Assembly: GCA_023055355.1 (NCBI GenBank)
Contig: JALJCS010000010.1
Location: 22,025,001-22,089,000, forward strand
Direction: 5' to 3'
From: Agelaius tricolor
Lineage: Eukaryota; Chordata; Aves; Passeriformes; Icteridae
Length of the DNA stretch: 64,000 nucleotides
Part shown: piece after piece, positions 25,316 through 41,837 of the stretch
How the letters are laid out: every line of letters begins with the position of its first letter
Numbering within the stretch: the stretch's first letter is position 1
Translations under genes and position numbers: made by a program
The notes under the pieces: model-generated
What the model saw: the letters and a program-made list of their open reading frames with translations, nothing else
What the model was told of the DNA's origin: nothing
Databases searched by the model: none

Positions 25316-27946
25316 TAATTAAATATCTCCAGGAAACATTTCATTAATGGCAAGGTCAAACGTTCTTGTTCCCCTCCATTAAAAAAAAAACAAACAGCAA
25401 ACTTTTTAAATAGAATGGAAATGTGTAATTTCAGCAGGAAAGAACTGTGTGGTTTCTAGGATTACCATACCCTTTTGAGGCTATGACTTGGTGCACGTGT
25501 TTGTAGGATCTGCAAGTGGATTGTACCTATTTTTTGCTCTGTCTAGGGAATGAAGGCTTGCTTTCCTTTCTAAATATTTACTGTGTAAGACTTGGTAAAT
25601 CTGGATCGTGTTGGCTTGCTAGGAAGGGATTATTTTTGTTTGGTTGGTTGTTTTAAATCTAGGATATCAGAAGATCTGACAGCACACATACAGCCAGGGG
25701 ATAATGCTGTGCAAGATTACTCCTATCCAGGCAGTTTACTTTGTTTTGCTCACTGCTGTTATGTAGACCAAAAATACTGCTCTCTGTTAATAGTTGCCTT
25801 TTGGGTTTCTATTTGCTACCAGTTTCTGGAAGCTTGTTTTTCACGCAGCATATTTCTGCAACATATATATAATTAATTTACCTTCACCTCCATGTCCAAG
25901 AGAGAAGTGTCACGTTTTGTCTTTCCTTAGCTTGTGACTCAAGGCTGTGAATTCCTTAAAAAAATTGAAAATGTTAAAGTGATGGTTTAATTCCCCCTGT
26001 CCTTCTTTGGTTTTCAGTTTTTGTGATTCAGATTATGACTTTTTTTCCTGCCTGGACACCTATTCATGTGATTCCAAAAGGTTGGGAAATCCAAAAGGGA
26101 TTTTGAGGGAACATCAAAAAATTTAAAAAAATTATTAAAATTTCTATTAAAAATTATTAAAAATTATTTAAAAATTCCTAGTAAAAATGCTCAGATGCTG
26201 CAACATTTCTAGACATGTGGTTTCTCTGTCAGAGTACAGTAGTAGAAATAACATGTATTTCCATCACTTGTGCAGGGAGTGAAGTGTTAAGAAAATTTTT
26301 CACAATTGACTACATTTGGTTCATTTATCTGATAGTGTTGCCTTGTTTCAAAATACAGTATGGAAACAAAACGGAAATTTAGCTTGAAATTTATGTTTAT
26401 TCTTCTACATGCTGATGACCCTGATATCTGTACACACATGGCTTTCACTCATTAAACTGTAGAGGATTCTTCCTGTAGGACTGTGAATGTTCCTTGCTAA
26501 ACTTGGCAGGGAAACTTGAAGATGCCACAGCATTGAATGATACATTAAAATGTCACATAATTTGGGAAGAGAAATATATCAATTCTAACTAATTCTAACT
26601 ATTTGAGGCCTTCACTGTTTTTTGCTGAATCTTTATGAAAGCCTTTTTACAGAGTTGATAGAACTCTGGAAATGGCTGAGTTGTTACAGGTAAGAATATT
26701 TTTTTTACATTTTTCTGTGTTGTATTTTCTTCTAATCCAGGTCTAGGAAAACATTATAATAAATGTCAGTAATTATTAAACAGAATAGATTGTATGAATA
26801 AATTGTATCCAATGTTTTATTAGATATGTGGAGAAAAGAGGATTTGCCCAGACTGGAAAGTTACCATCCTTATTTTTGGAAAAATCAAATCCCAAACCTC
26901 AAAAACAAAGAGTTGGATAATATTGAAAGCTGCAAAGATTTAAATTGATAGCAACCTTGCAGTAGTTGAAGGAGAGATGGTTCTTGTAAGTAATGTGCAG
27001 TGAATAAGTCATTCTATTTCGTTGCCAAGGAAATAAAATGAGGCTCTTGGTAAAGGGAAGCAAGGAGGAAGACATTGCAACTGGGACAACTGTTAGCATT
27101 ACATAATCCACCTGGCATGGTTATCCCAAGTGTGGAACCTTGTGGATGTGTGTTTGATAGAAAATATCAAATACCTCCTGCATTTCAGTGACAGTTTGTG
27201 CTGTTGATATGGTATCCTGGTGATATGAGATCCTTTGTGTGATTCCACCAGTTGGCCCATGTGTTCTACTGTAGCTATAGATGGGGATAAAGCAACCTGT
27301 CCATTTGAGTATATAATTATTTCTGATTTTTTTAGATATTTTAGTAAATAGTTGAAAGCTTCCAGAATTTTCAGAGTATTTTCCTAAGGAAGCACATGAC
27401 TGCCTGTTCCTTACTGACTGATGATAATGAAAACCAAAATTATTTCATATTTGCTAAACCCCTTTTATTCCTGCACAATAGGGTACACAGAAATTTTGAC
27501 AAGCTTCTTGTAAATATATTTATGCAAAGCTTACAGACCATTGCCATTTTTTACTCACTTCATTTAATAGTGAAGGGCAGCTAATCTGTCACAAATTCAG
27601 GGCCAAAGATCACTTTGTAATGGCTAAATCCACTCAGGCAGAGAAAAAAAATAGTTACATGCATGCGCATCAAGCACCTAAACAGCCATGTGGATGGAAA
27701 AGAAATACACTCTGAATTTTAAAAAATCTGCCAAAATTTGGAGATTCCAGTAAAGCACATCATGAGCACCCAGTAATTACCTAAAATTCACGCAAGCTTG
27801 CAATCACAGGACAGTCTTCAGTGAGACATGACACAAAGTTTTAATGCCATTTTATTTCCTGCCTCTCTCTGTTTCTGAACAGGTGAGTCTGGACTAGGCA
27901 GGCAAAGCTCTCAGCTTTGGAGCCTTCCCAGTGCTGGAGTATTAGG
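25316..27946. other. Non-coding flank, nothing recognised
   Basis: AT-rich single-copy sequence with no frame that looks protein-coding. It contains a low-complexity A/T stretch at about 26115-26178 made of repeated attattaaaa-type words, and a 10-bp tandem duplication of aattctaact near 26580-26600. I cannot assign a mobile element or an exon. Confidence 0.6.
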
Positions 27947-27976
27947 TTGTTTTTTTTTGGTTTTTTTTTTTTTTTG

Positions 27977-28007
<31 letters not shown>

Positions 28008-28047
28008 GTTTTTTTTTTGGTTTTTTTTTGTTTTTTTTGTGTGTGTT
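27947..28047 (+). repeat. T-rich / (TTTTG)n low-complexity tract
   Basis: Long T-runs with regular ttttg units, ending in gtgtgtgt. The open frame on the opposite strand here (27911-28150) is a poly-lysine artefact of this tract. It may be the aged poly(A) tail of a minus-strand retrotransposed copy, but no body of such an element is visible next to it. Confidence 0.95.
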
Positions 28048-30879
28048 TAGAGCATGACAAGAGTAACTTGAGTATCATCTTCTGTTTCTCATAAAAAAAA
28101 TGGAGAGATTCAACAGGAACTGAGTGTCTGAGAGCTGTGGGAGGGAACACCTTCGGACACTATTTTTAAATCAAAGTTCTTTCACGTTGCCCTTGTTTTA
28201 AAGGAGAGAACATGCAATCAGCAAGTTCTTATCTATTATTTTTATGGCAGAAACTTCCTGATTCTTCCCTGCACCTTCCTGTGGGAGAACAAAGGGAGAG
28301 TTTGCAAGAGATTATAGTCAGTCAGGAAGGAATTTTAAGGCAAACTAGATAATGGTGAAATGGATAACCAAATTATCCCTGACAATGTTATCAGGTTAAA
28401 CAAGACAGAAATCACCTTTGCAATCTCTTCTGGAATGCTGTCCCAGAAGAATGCATGATCTGCAATGGAAAGAAAAAGGTGGGCAAGGTTGGAGTTAGAA
28501 CTTGATTAGATTTTGTTACATAATATATTTAGTGCAATTTGTTGTTTTCAAGATGTTGGATTTACTGTCTTAAATTAGTCCTTTAACTGATGTCACTGAA
28601 GCCAGAGAGTGGTGCTGGCAGGGAGTGAGGCCAACTGGCCTGGAGTGCTACAGCCAGAGTCAGAACAGAACTACAGATCCAAACAACCAGGTTCTTTGAT
28701 ATCTGAACTTCAGCTTTGAATGCTACAAGAAATTGTGATTGAAATAGACCCATTTTGCATCATATGAGTACTTGGGGTAAAGGGCTTTAGAGCTCTTCAA
28801 ACAGTTTACTGCAAATATTATTTGGTATAAGAATTTAAAGAATCCAATAATGATATATTTATATTTCCATAAACATTTAATTAACTGAGCTCTACTAAAT
28901 ATTTTCTAAAAAATGTAATTATACACTTAAAATCAGAAATCCTTGCTGAAAAGAAACAAAAATCAATTTAACTGGCTTTTAATCCTCTGTGTAATTGGAA
29001 CAGAGACTATAAACTTCTAGTTACATGAATAGTAGAAACCACTTCTGCTGTTATTTTACAATTATTTTATTTAAATGAGTTGTATTATGAAAGATTTTGC
29101 CATCAGTAGCAGGGAAGATTTTGATTATCACAGCTTGTACTTTTAAACATGCGAACTACAATTAAAAGGTTCAAGTCAGAAAAAATAAAAAATAAGTTAA
29201 TGGATACATTGCTGAAATCACTTTGCAATCACTCTTCTAATCATGAAGAAAACATCCTGCTCCCAGATGGACAAAACTGGCAAAACAGGAGTACTGATAA
29301 TAATGAAAAAAATAGCTGGAACAACAATTTGTGCAATGAAGGGAATAAATTGTACCTAAGCTACAAAATAATAGACTCCAAGCCAGTGAGCATTTAAGCA
29401 TATGTTTAATTGTAAACAGGTGAACAGTTCATCTCCCTTTAATGAGACAACTGAGAAGTCAAATGCACTTATGGGGCTGAGGCCTAACACAGTTATTATT
29501 GACTAGAGCATTAATCAATTAAGAGAGCCATAAAAAAGCAGTGGTGACTATGTACATGTTAGATATGCCTGTTTGTGCTGGAGTGTTTGACAGATTTGCT
29601 TCTTCCCTCTGAACTGTGGCAATGAGTCATGCTGTCACCAGGGAGATGGACTACAGGTGGGTTTCATAACCCATCTGGCTTTCTTAACTTCAGCTATTTA
29701 AGCTATCCAGCTAATCGCCCTCTGTAGCTCAGGGGGAAGGGAGATCTTTCTGGTTTACCCTTCCTCAGCTTTGGAGATACAGATTCTCTCTTTTGACTAT
29801 AAAAGGAACCAAGGTGACTCAGCTGAAATTAAATATGTTTAGCTGGTTACAGTTGGGCAAAATGAAGTGTTCTGGGGTCCAGTGTTAGAATAGATTAGAC
29901 CACTATGCATGTATTGAACTTAATCTCATTGCAGATGATACCCATTAAGCATGAAGTTTGATTTATATTAACTCAAATTGTGCAGAATCTGTCACTAATG
30001 GCTTCCAAAAGGCTTGACATCTCTGTTACACAATGAAACAAAACATAAACAAATATAAAAGCATTAAGTTACCAGCCTGTATATTTATAACAACATAATT
30101 GCACTGCAGTCCAATTGAATTTATTTACATTTATAACCTTGTAAAACACAGCAAGCTTGAGATCAGAACAATGGTGGACAGATATGAGCCGAAGCCATTC
30201 TTGCTCACAAAGCAACAACCTCCTGCATATGTTACCTGGCTGAAATGGCTTACATGGTCATTCAGGTGCATGGCCACTCATAATATGTGGGTCATGCCAG
30301 GGGAGTACCTTTTGCAACACACCTGGAGCCCAGTAAATGCTTTGCAGCTTTGGTGCTGAAATAATCAAGTACAGAAATAACTGGGAAATGACTCATGCTG
30401 AGAGGTGGATACTTGCTGTTAATCCCAGCTTTTAAAGTGTACACAGTTTGTCATCATTTTTCATTGTGGTGAACGTGTGTGTCTGGCTGCTTTTGTTTCA
30501 CGGTTGTCTGATGTTTGCTGTGGACTCTCTTCTCAGCTAATTTGCTTTTCACTTGAAAGGACGTAATCAGAAAAAAATCCTCAAAACCAGTTCCACTGAA
30601 GAAAAGACCTAAGCAGGAGGAGCAAATATATGAGGTAGGGCGGAGAGGAATGTGTTCTGACCCTGAAACATCTGCTCTTTTTAACGTAATTTTATAAATG
30701 TTTAACCACATGTGCATCTTTCAACCTTGAAAACTCCGCTAAGGCGGGGGATGTGAGGGTGAGAAAAAAAATTATGGATGATACCCAAGAAGAAAGGTAA
30801 TATGAAAATAACTAGTAAGGCTGAAATTATGGAAGAAATCAGATGCATTTGGGACAAATACTACAGAAAATGAGTATTT
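28048..30879. other. Non-coding upstream flank of BIN1
   Basis: Mostly AT-rich single-copy sequence with scattered short open frames of unremarkable composition, for example 29149-29397 and 30099-30359. None resembles a protein I know. The only cluster of interest is the motif group at 29623-29822, listed separately. Confidence 0.55.
29623..29822 (+). promoter_or_regulatory. Candidate motif cluster: AP-1/MARE-like sites plus TATA
   Basis: Seen directly: tgagtcatgct at 29623 and tgactcagc near 29815, both of the AP-1/NF-E2/Maf type. A consensus TATAAAAGG lies at 29798-29806 between them, and a caggtg E-box near 29655. Such short motifs occur by chance. The close spacing of a canonical TATA box to an AP-1/MARE site makes a cryptic promoter or enhancer possible, but nothing else supports it. 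Confidence 0.25.
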
Positions 30880-31030
30880 ATAGTATTAATATAAATAAAT
30901 ATTATGTAATATATATACAATATTATAGTATTAATTTATATTAATAGTATTAATCTATCTGTATGATTAGCATTTAGTATTAATTTATAGTAATACTAAA
31001 TGCTAATCATACAGATAGATGAATACTAGA
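30880..31030. repeat. AT-rich low-complexity stretch
   Basis: Repeated tatta, aataaata and atatata words run from about 30880 and pass into the inverted repeat at 30953-31020. Confidence 0.8.
30953..31020. repeat. Perfect 30-bp inverted repeat, 8-nt loop
   Basis: The left arm is 30953-30982, the loop atttatag is 30983-30990 and the right arm 30991-31020. The arms are exact reverse complements and AT-rich, containing ctgtatgattagcattt and its complement. No terminal repeats or target duplication are obvious. It may be a foldback produced by template switching in AT-rich DNA, or a remnant of a small hairpin element. Confidence 0.93.
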
Positions 31031-31984
31031 TGTAAAACCAGGAAGAAATTGCATAAATTTGCAGTTTGCAATACAGATTGGCATCATGGGTAGGCACACA
31101 CTATGTCCAGTGTCACTGCACTTTTCTTATGCACAACTGGAACACATGCCCTAGTATTTTATTAAATGGGAATAGTGTGTCTACTAACATAATTGAAGTA
31201 TACCATGGATTTAAACTAGATTCTGAATTAAGGTTTTGTCATTAAAAAAAGCCATTGTCAAAACAGGCAAGAAATGCAGAGGCACTGTCTCATGAAGCCT
31301 TACAAAGAGGTGTTGACAGCTTCTCTGCTCACAGTTTCTAAGGGCTCTGGCAAGACAATTGTTTTTATTTTTATTTTCTGTTCGGAATGAACAGAAATAG
31401 TACTGAAGCAGAAATGGGAAACAATAAATGACATATATGTTGGAAGACCTGGCTCAGCTGTCTTAAGTTATCACCTTCGACATTTATCCGTTGCTTTACA
31501 TTGCAGTAGTGCGTGCTACACTATTCCCTGTGTGTGAAACTGGAGATAACAGTCTTCATCTGGAAAAATAATGGCTGTGTGAAATGCTCCAGGGACACAT
31601 GGAGGTTTTGGTCCCATCGTTGAATTAAAATAGGTGCTTCCACCTTAAACAAAGGTAAATGCGAGTTTGCTATATGTCTCAATTTTCTGTAGAGCACTGG
31701 ATTGGTTGGTACTGTACTGGGTACTGAGTGCACATAGACCCAAGCTCCCACAAAGAACTGGGATGAGTGTGCAGGAGCAGGATAGGAAGGAAGGAAGCTT
31801 CCCCACCACTCACCCAAGCCCTGGTGTGTGGCACTGAGGGAAGCCTGGGGGCTGAGGATTAGGATGTGAATAACAGCACTGAGGTGGCATCCTGTGTTCC
31901 AGGAAGCAGAACTCTGTCCTGACGTGCAAAGGAATAAAGTTTCACAAAAGGTATTTGCCCAGTAGACCTAGCAAAGCAAAACCA
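31021..31984. other. Non-coding sequence, nothing recognised
   Basis: Single-copy sequence between the AT-rich inverted repeat and the CR1 fragment. The minus-strand open frame at 31521-31817 has no recognisable similarity and is taken as chance. Confidence 0.55.
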
Positions 31985-32924
31985 AAGACAGGTGGCCAGG
32001 AAGGCCAATGGCATCAGAAATGCCATCAGTGTGGCACCAGACCCAGGGCAGTGATCACCTCACTGTACCTGCACTGGTGAGGCCACACCCCAAATCCTGT
32101 GCTCAGTTTCCTGGCCGTGCTATTCAGGAAAGACACTGAGGTGCTGGAGTGTGTCCACAGAAGGGTAACAAGGCTGGTGAAAGGTCTGGAGCACAAGTGC
32201 TGTGAGGAGCAGCTGAGGGAGCTGGGAGGATTCAGCCTGGAGGAAAGAAGTCTCAGGGGAGGCCTCATCCTGTCGGCACACAGTTTGTGGTGGTGACTGG
32301 GAGTGAGGCAGAGCCTCATCCCCAGTGGGCACAGCTGTGAGAAGCAGGTGAGCAGCATTGACAGCACTGAGCCATGGAGTGCCCAGGGGCACTGACCAAC
32401 CACCAAAGGGAGCAGAGGGCACACAGGTGCAATGCATGTAAGATGAAGAATTTAAAAGGTTGGGGTAAACAACAAGAAGGGCAGATGCTTGGAGCCATCT
32501 GATGAGGTATGATGTTACTCTGTATGGCTTGAAGCTTTCTGAACTTGTATGATAGTACTCTGTGTGTTGTGGCTGTCTCAACTACAACATCATCACTCTG
32601 TGCTCACCTGAAAAGAGACTGTAGCAAGGTGGAGATTGTTCTCTTTTCCCAGGTAACAAGTGACAGAACTAGCAGAAATGGCTTCAGGATGTGCTGTTGG
32701 TGGTTTAGATTGGATATTGGGAAAAATTTCTTCACTGAAAGGGTGGTCAGGCATTGAAATATGCTGTCCAGGGATATGGTGAAATCACCATCCCTGGAAG
32801 TGTTCAAAGAGTGGGGGAATGTTGCACTTGGGGGTATGGTTTAGTGGTGAACGCAGTGATGCTGGGGTAATGGCTGGACTCAATTACATGAGAGGTCTTT
32901 TCTAACCTTAATAATTCCATGATT
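31985..32924 (+). mobile_element. CR1 LINE 3'-end fragment, split by an insertion
   Basis: From about 31988 the sequence follows the avian CR1 3' region: aggtggccaggaaggccaat, then actggtgaggcc, then gaggtgctggagtgtgtcc, then the gctgagggagctggg block and ggcctcatc at 32261-32269. The match resumes near 32592 with ctcacctgaaaagag, then caggtaacaagtgacag, then tttagattggatattggg, then the ccatccctggaagt block. It ends in the typical ggtcttttctaacc and attccatgatt. Element sense is +. It is 5'-truncated, as most CR1 copies are, and moderately diverged, with several indels. The reverse-transcriptase region it derives from is not intact. The open frames antisense to it (32026-32581) are shadows. 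Confidence 0.93.
32271..32589 (+). mobile_element. Probable solo-LTR-like insertion nested in CR1
   Basis: The CR1 match breaks at 32270 and resumes after 32589. The 319-bp insert starts tgt and ends aca, as retroviral LTRs do. It is flanked by tcatcc (32265-32270) and tcatca (32590-32595), a 6-bp target duplication with one mismatch. Inside, a 17-bp direct repeat (32507-32523 and 32547-32563) matches at 15 positions. I cannot name the family and see no obvious polyadenylation hexamer. The alternative is an unrelated insertion or replacement. No viral gene is present. Confidence 0.5.
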
Positions 32925-33169
32925 AAAGGATGGAATCTTCTGAAATTTCATGTCACCTTTTAAAATCAGAGGTTTGATTAATTTCCAGGTGCCCTTCTTT
33001 AAGGAATTAAATTTCCCTTTGTGCTTGTGAATATCCAGGAGTAATCTGGAAAGTACCTTTGTCCTATGAATTTGGACAATCAGAGATAACAATTAGTGGC
33101 ACAAGTCTCTTAAAACAAGAGTGGCGTTTTGCCGCGGGATGAAAGACGGCAGCAAACTCATCCCACCAC
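32925..33169. other. Sequence between CR1 and CpG island
   Basis: A short AT-rich stretch running into CpG-containing DNA from about 33121. No separate feature was recognised. Confidence 0.6.
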
Positions 33170-33173
33170 CTAA

Positions 33174-39802
<6,629 letters not shown>

Positions 39803-39816
39803 TTTTTTTTTTTTTT
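39803..39816 (+). repeat. Poly(T) tract
   Basis: Fourteen T, then gttttgg. A simple homopolymer with no element body recognised on either side. Confidence 0.9.
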
Positions 39817-40567
39817 GTTTTGGTGATATTTTCGTCATGCCAACTTGCTTGCATAGTTTTGTTTCTTTGCTGCTACTCAGAAAGTACCTCTCTTTAGATT
39901 TGTAGATTTATGATGTGAAGGAACAGAAGGGAATAGAAATTCTTCAACCTGCTGAAGTTGGACAGTTGTTTAATTTAGTTTTTTTTTTTTCCCCTGGGTT
40001 TCCCCTTTGTTATGGGGAGCCTGCATTCAGGAAAGGTTTGCCAGAGCAGGGAGTTGCATTTTGTGATGAACTTGGGACCCAGAGCTTGGGGCATTCACAG
40101 ATGTAGACAGAGGTCTCACAGAGTCACTATAAAGCAGCTTTATGAAATGAGAAATAGGTTTTGTGTTTGCTCAGATCTCTGCTAGTACACATGTGCAGCA
40201 CAGAATTTTCTACTGTTTAGGCTGGGTTGGAGTGAGCTTTACTCAGACCTGTGGCTGGGGGATTGAAATGCTGACTCTCAGAAACTTCAACAGAAGTGCT
40301 GCTGGGAGAGTCCTGAAAGCCAGACAGTGTTGCCTTTCTTTCTGTCCCATTCTTTACAAGAAAGAAGAAGTCTGGGTGGCCGTGTGTTCTTAATATAGGC
40401 TGCCAGGCAGGATGGAGAGTGCGAACTTCACCAATAAGGAGAAAGCAGTGCTTAACAGCAACTAATCCCTCTGTGAAAACCATGGGCTATATTTAATCTC
40501 TTGATAGGCAGGAGTGCTGCCCTCTCTGCAGTTTCGGAAAAAAGCTGGTAACCTGTTCTGAAGTTCC
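39817..40567. other. Intron 1 segment, nothing recognised
   Basis: Ordinary intronic sequence with short T-runs. No feature could be supported. Confidence 0.5.
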
Positions 40568-40587
40568 TTTTTTTTTTTTTTTTTTTT
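40568..40587 (+). repeat. Poly(T) tract, 20 bases
   Basis: Twenty T followed by ggtgcttctg. It could be the reverse-strand tail of an old retrocopy, but no body was recognised to its right. Confidence 0.9.
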
Positions 40588-41820
40588 GGTGCTTCTGTAT
40601 TGATTGTATTTGGTTTGTTTATTTTAAATAGGTTTGGAACTTTCTGTTAAACTTTAAGAGCCACATTAGTTTCTCAGTTGTTTCAAAGTTAGCTCTTCAG
40701 GAGGGAGATTAGAGGTTGATACAGCTGAAGTGCAAACATTTTTCACTGTGCAATTGCTAATACTCTGCTTTGGAACTGTATTAGAGCTGAATGCTTGTTT
40801 GCCAGCAGGGATGGAAAGGGAACTTACTTCAATGGTGCAGAAACTACAGTATTTGAAAACACAGCTAAAAGTGTTTACACTTTAGGTTTTGGGTTTTTTT
40901 TTTCCTTTGTACTACTTGGCTTGATTGCACATTTTATCAGGCCAGGAACAATAATGTGTGACTTAACCAACTCAGAACTGAGTTGCATGGTATTTGCAGA
41001 GTGAAACAGCAGTTCTTCCCATTGGATTTACTTGGAATGGTGCTAGCAACAGATGCAAACTTATACCAAGGAGTTATAGAGACTGACATTTGAAGAAAAT
41101 GTAGATCTCTGCATCTTTTTATTTAACAGATATGCTGGTCTTGTAGCTCTCTAGCACCCTTGTAGGTGAAATTAACCATTCTGTAAATTGTTGTAACTAC
41201 TTAAGTCTTGATCCTGCCAGCTCTGTGAGTCTTGAGTGTGGAAGGACCAATCTTATTTCCTTATTCCTGCTTCTACAGTCATTGTGGGGAAAAAATGGGC
41301 AAAACCTTGAGGGGAAAAAACGAGAGTGCTTTAAAAATTGCAGGAAATTCCTTTCCTGGAATTTGAATGTTCAGCTCATTAATTTTGAATTTTCAGGCAG
41401 TAAAGTGTTGTGTTGGAGAGCTACTGTCTTTCCCCACTGTGGGTGCAATGTGACCCCTTGGTCCAAATGTTGAGTCTGACACATGAGGCACAAAAGGCTC
41501 AAGGAGAGTGTAAAATCATTCAGATGGAGAAACACACTTGGGTTCTGATTGAAACACTCCTTAAGGTACAGCTTCCTCAGCAGAGGAGTGAAGTGGCTAT
41601 TCTTCAGTGTATTGAACTGACCTCTGCAGTAGAGGGATAGTAGGGATTTTTTTTTTGTCTGTTTAGACTGAGCAGCCATTGTGAAAGGCCAAGCTTAATT
41701 GTGTGTTAATAAGCTTGAGCTATTAAAAGGATGTACTTGCTCTGATAATGTTTCCTACATCATGCAGGCAGTCAGTATGATTATTTGTTAGTATCTGCAG
41801 TGTGATTGCATTATGTATTG
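40588..41820. other. Intron 1 segment, nothing recognised
   Basis: Single-copy AT-leaning sequence. It leads into an AT-rich stretch from about 41690 that carries the motif pair listed next. Confidence 0.5.
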
Positions 41821-41837
41821 CCAAAAAAGGCCATTCC
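41821..41837 (+). promoter_or_regulatory. CArG box next to M-CAT motif
   Basis: ccaaaaaagg at 41821-41830 fits the SRF consensus CC(A/T)6GG exactly. cattcc at 41832-41837 is the TEAD-binding M-CAT core, one base away. The two factors act together in muscle genes, and BIN1 is strongly expressed in striated muscle. Intronic placement and AT-rich surroundings would suit an enhancer. Short motifs can arise by chance, so this is a candidate only. Confidence 0.4.

Noticed and set aside
32026..32581. Minus-strand open frames of 132 and 153 codons
   Set aside because: They are antisense to the CR1 fragment and its insertion, with no independent support.
40568..40587. Poly(T) as the tail of a processed pseudogene or SINE
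   Set aside because: No element body or target duplication could be recognised next to it.
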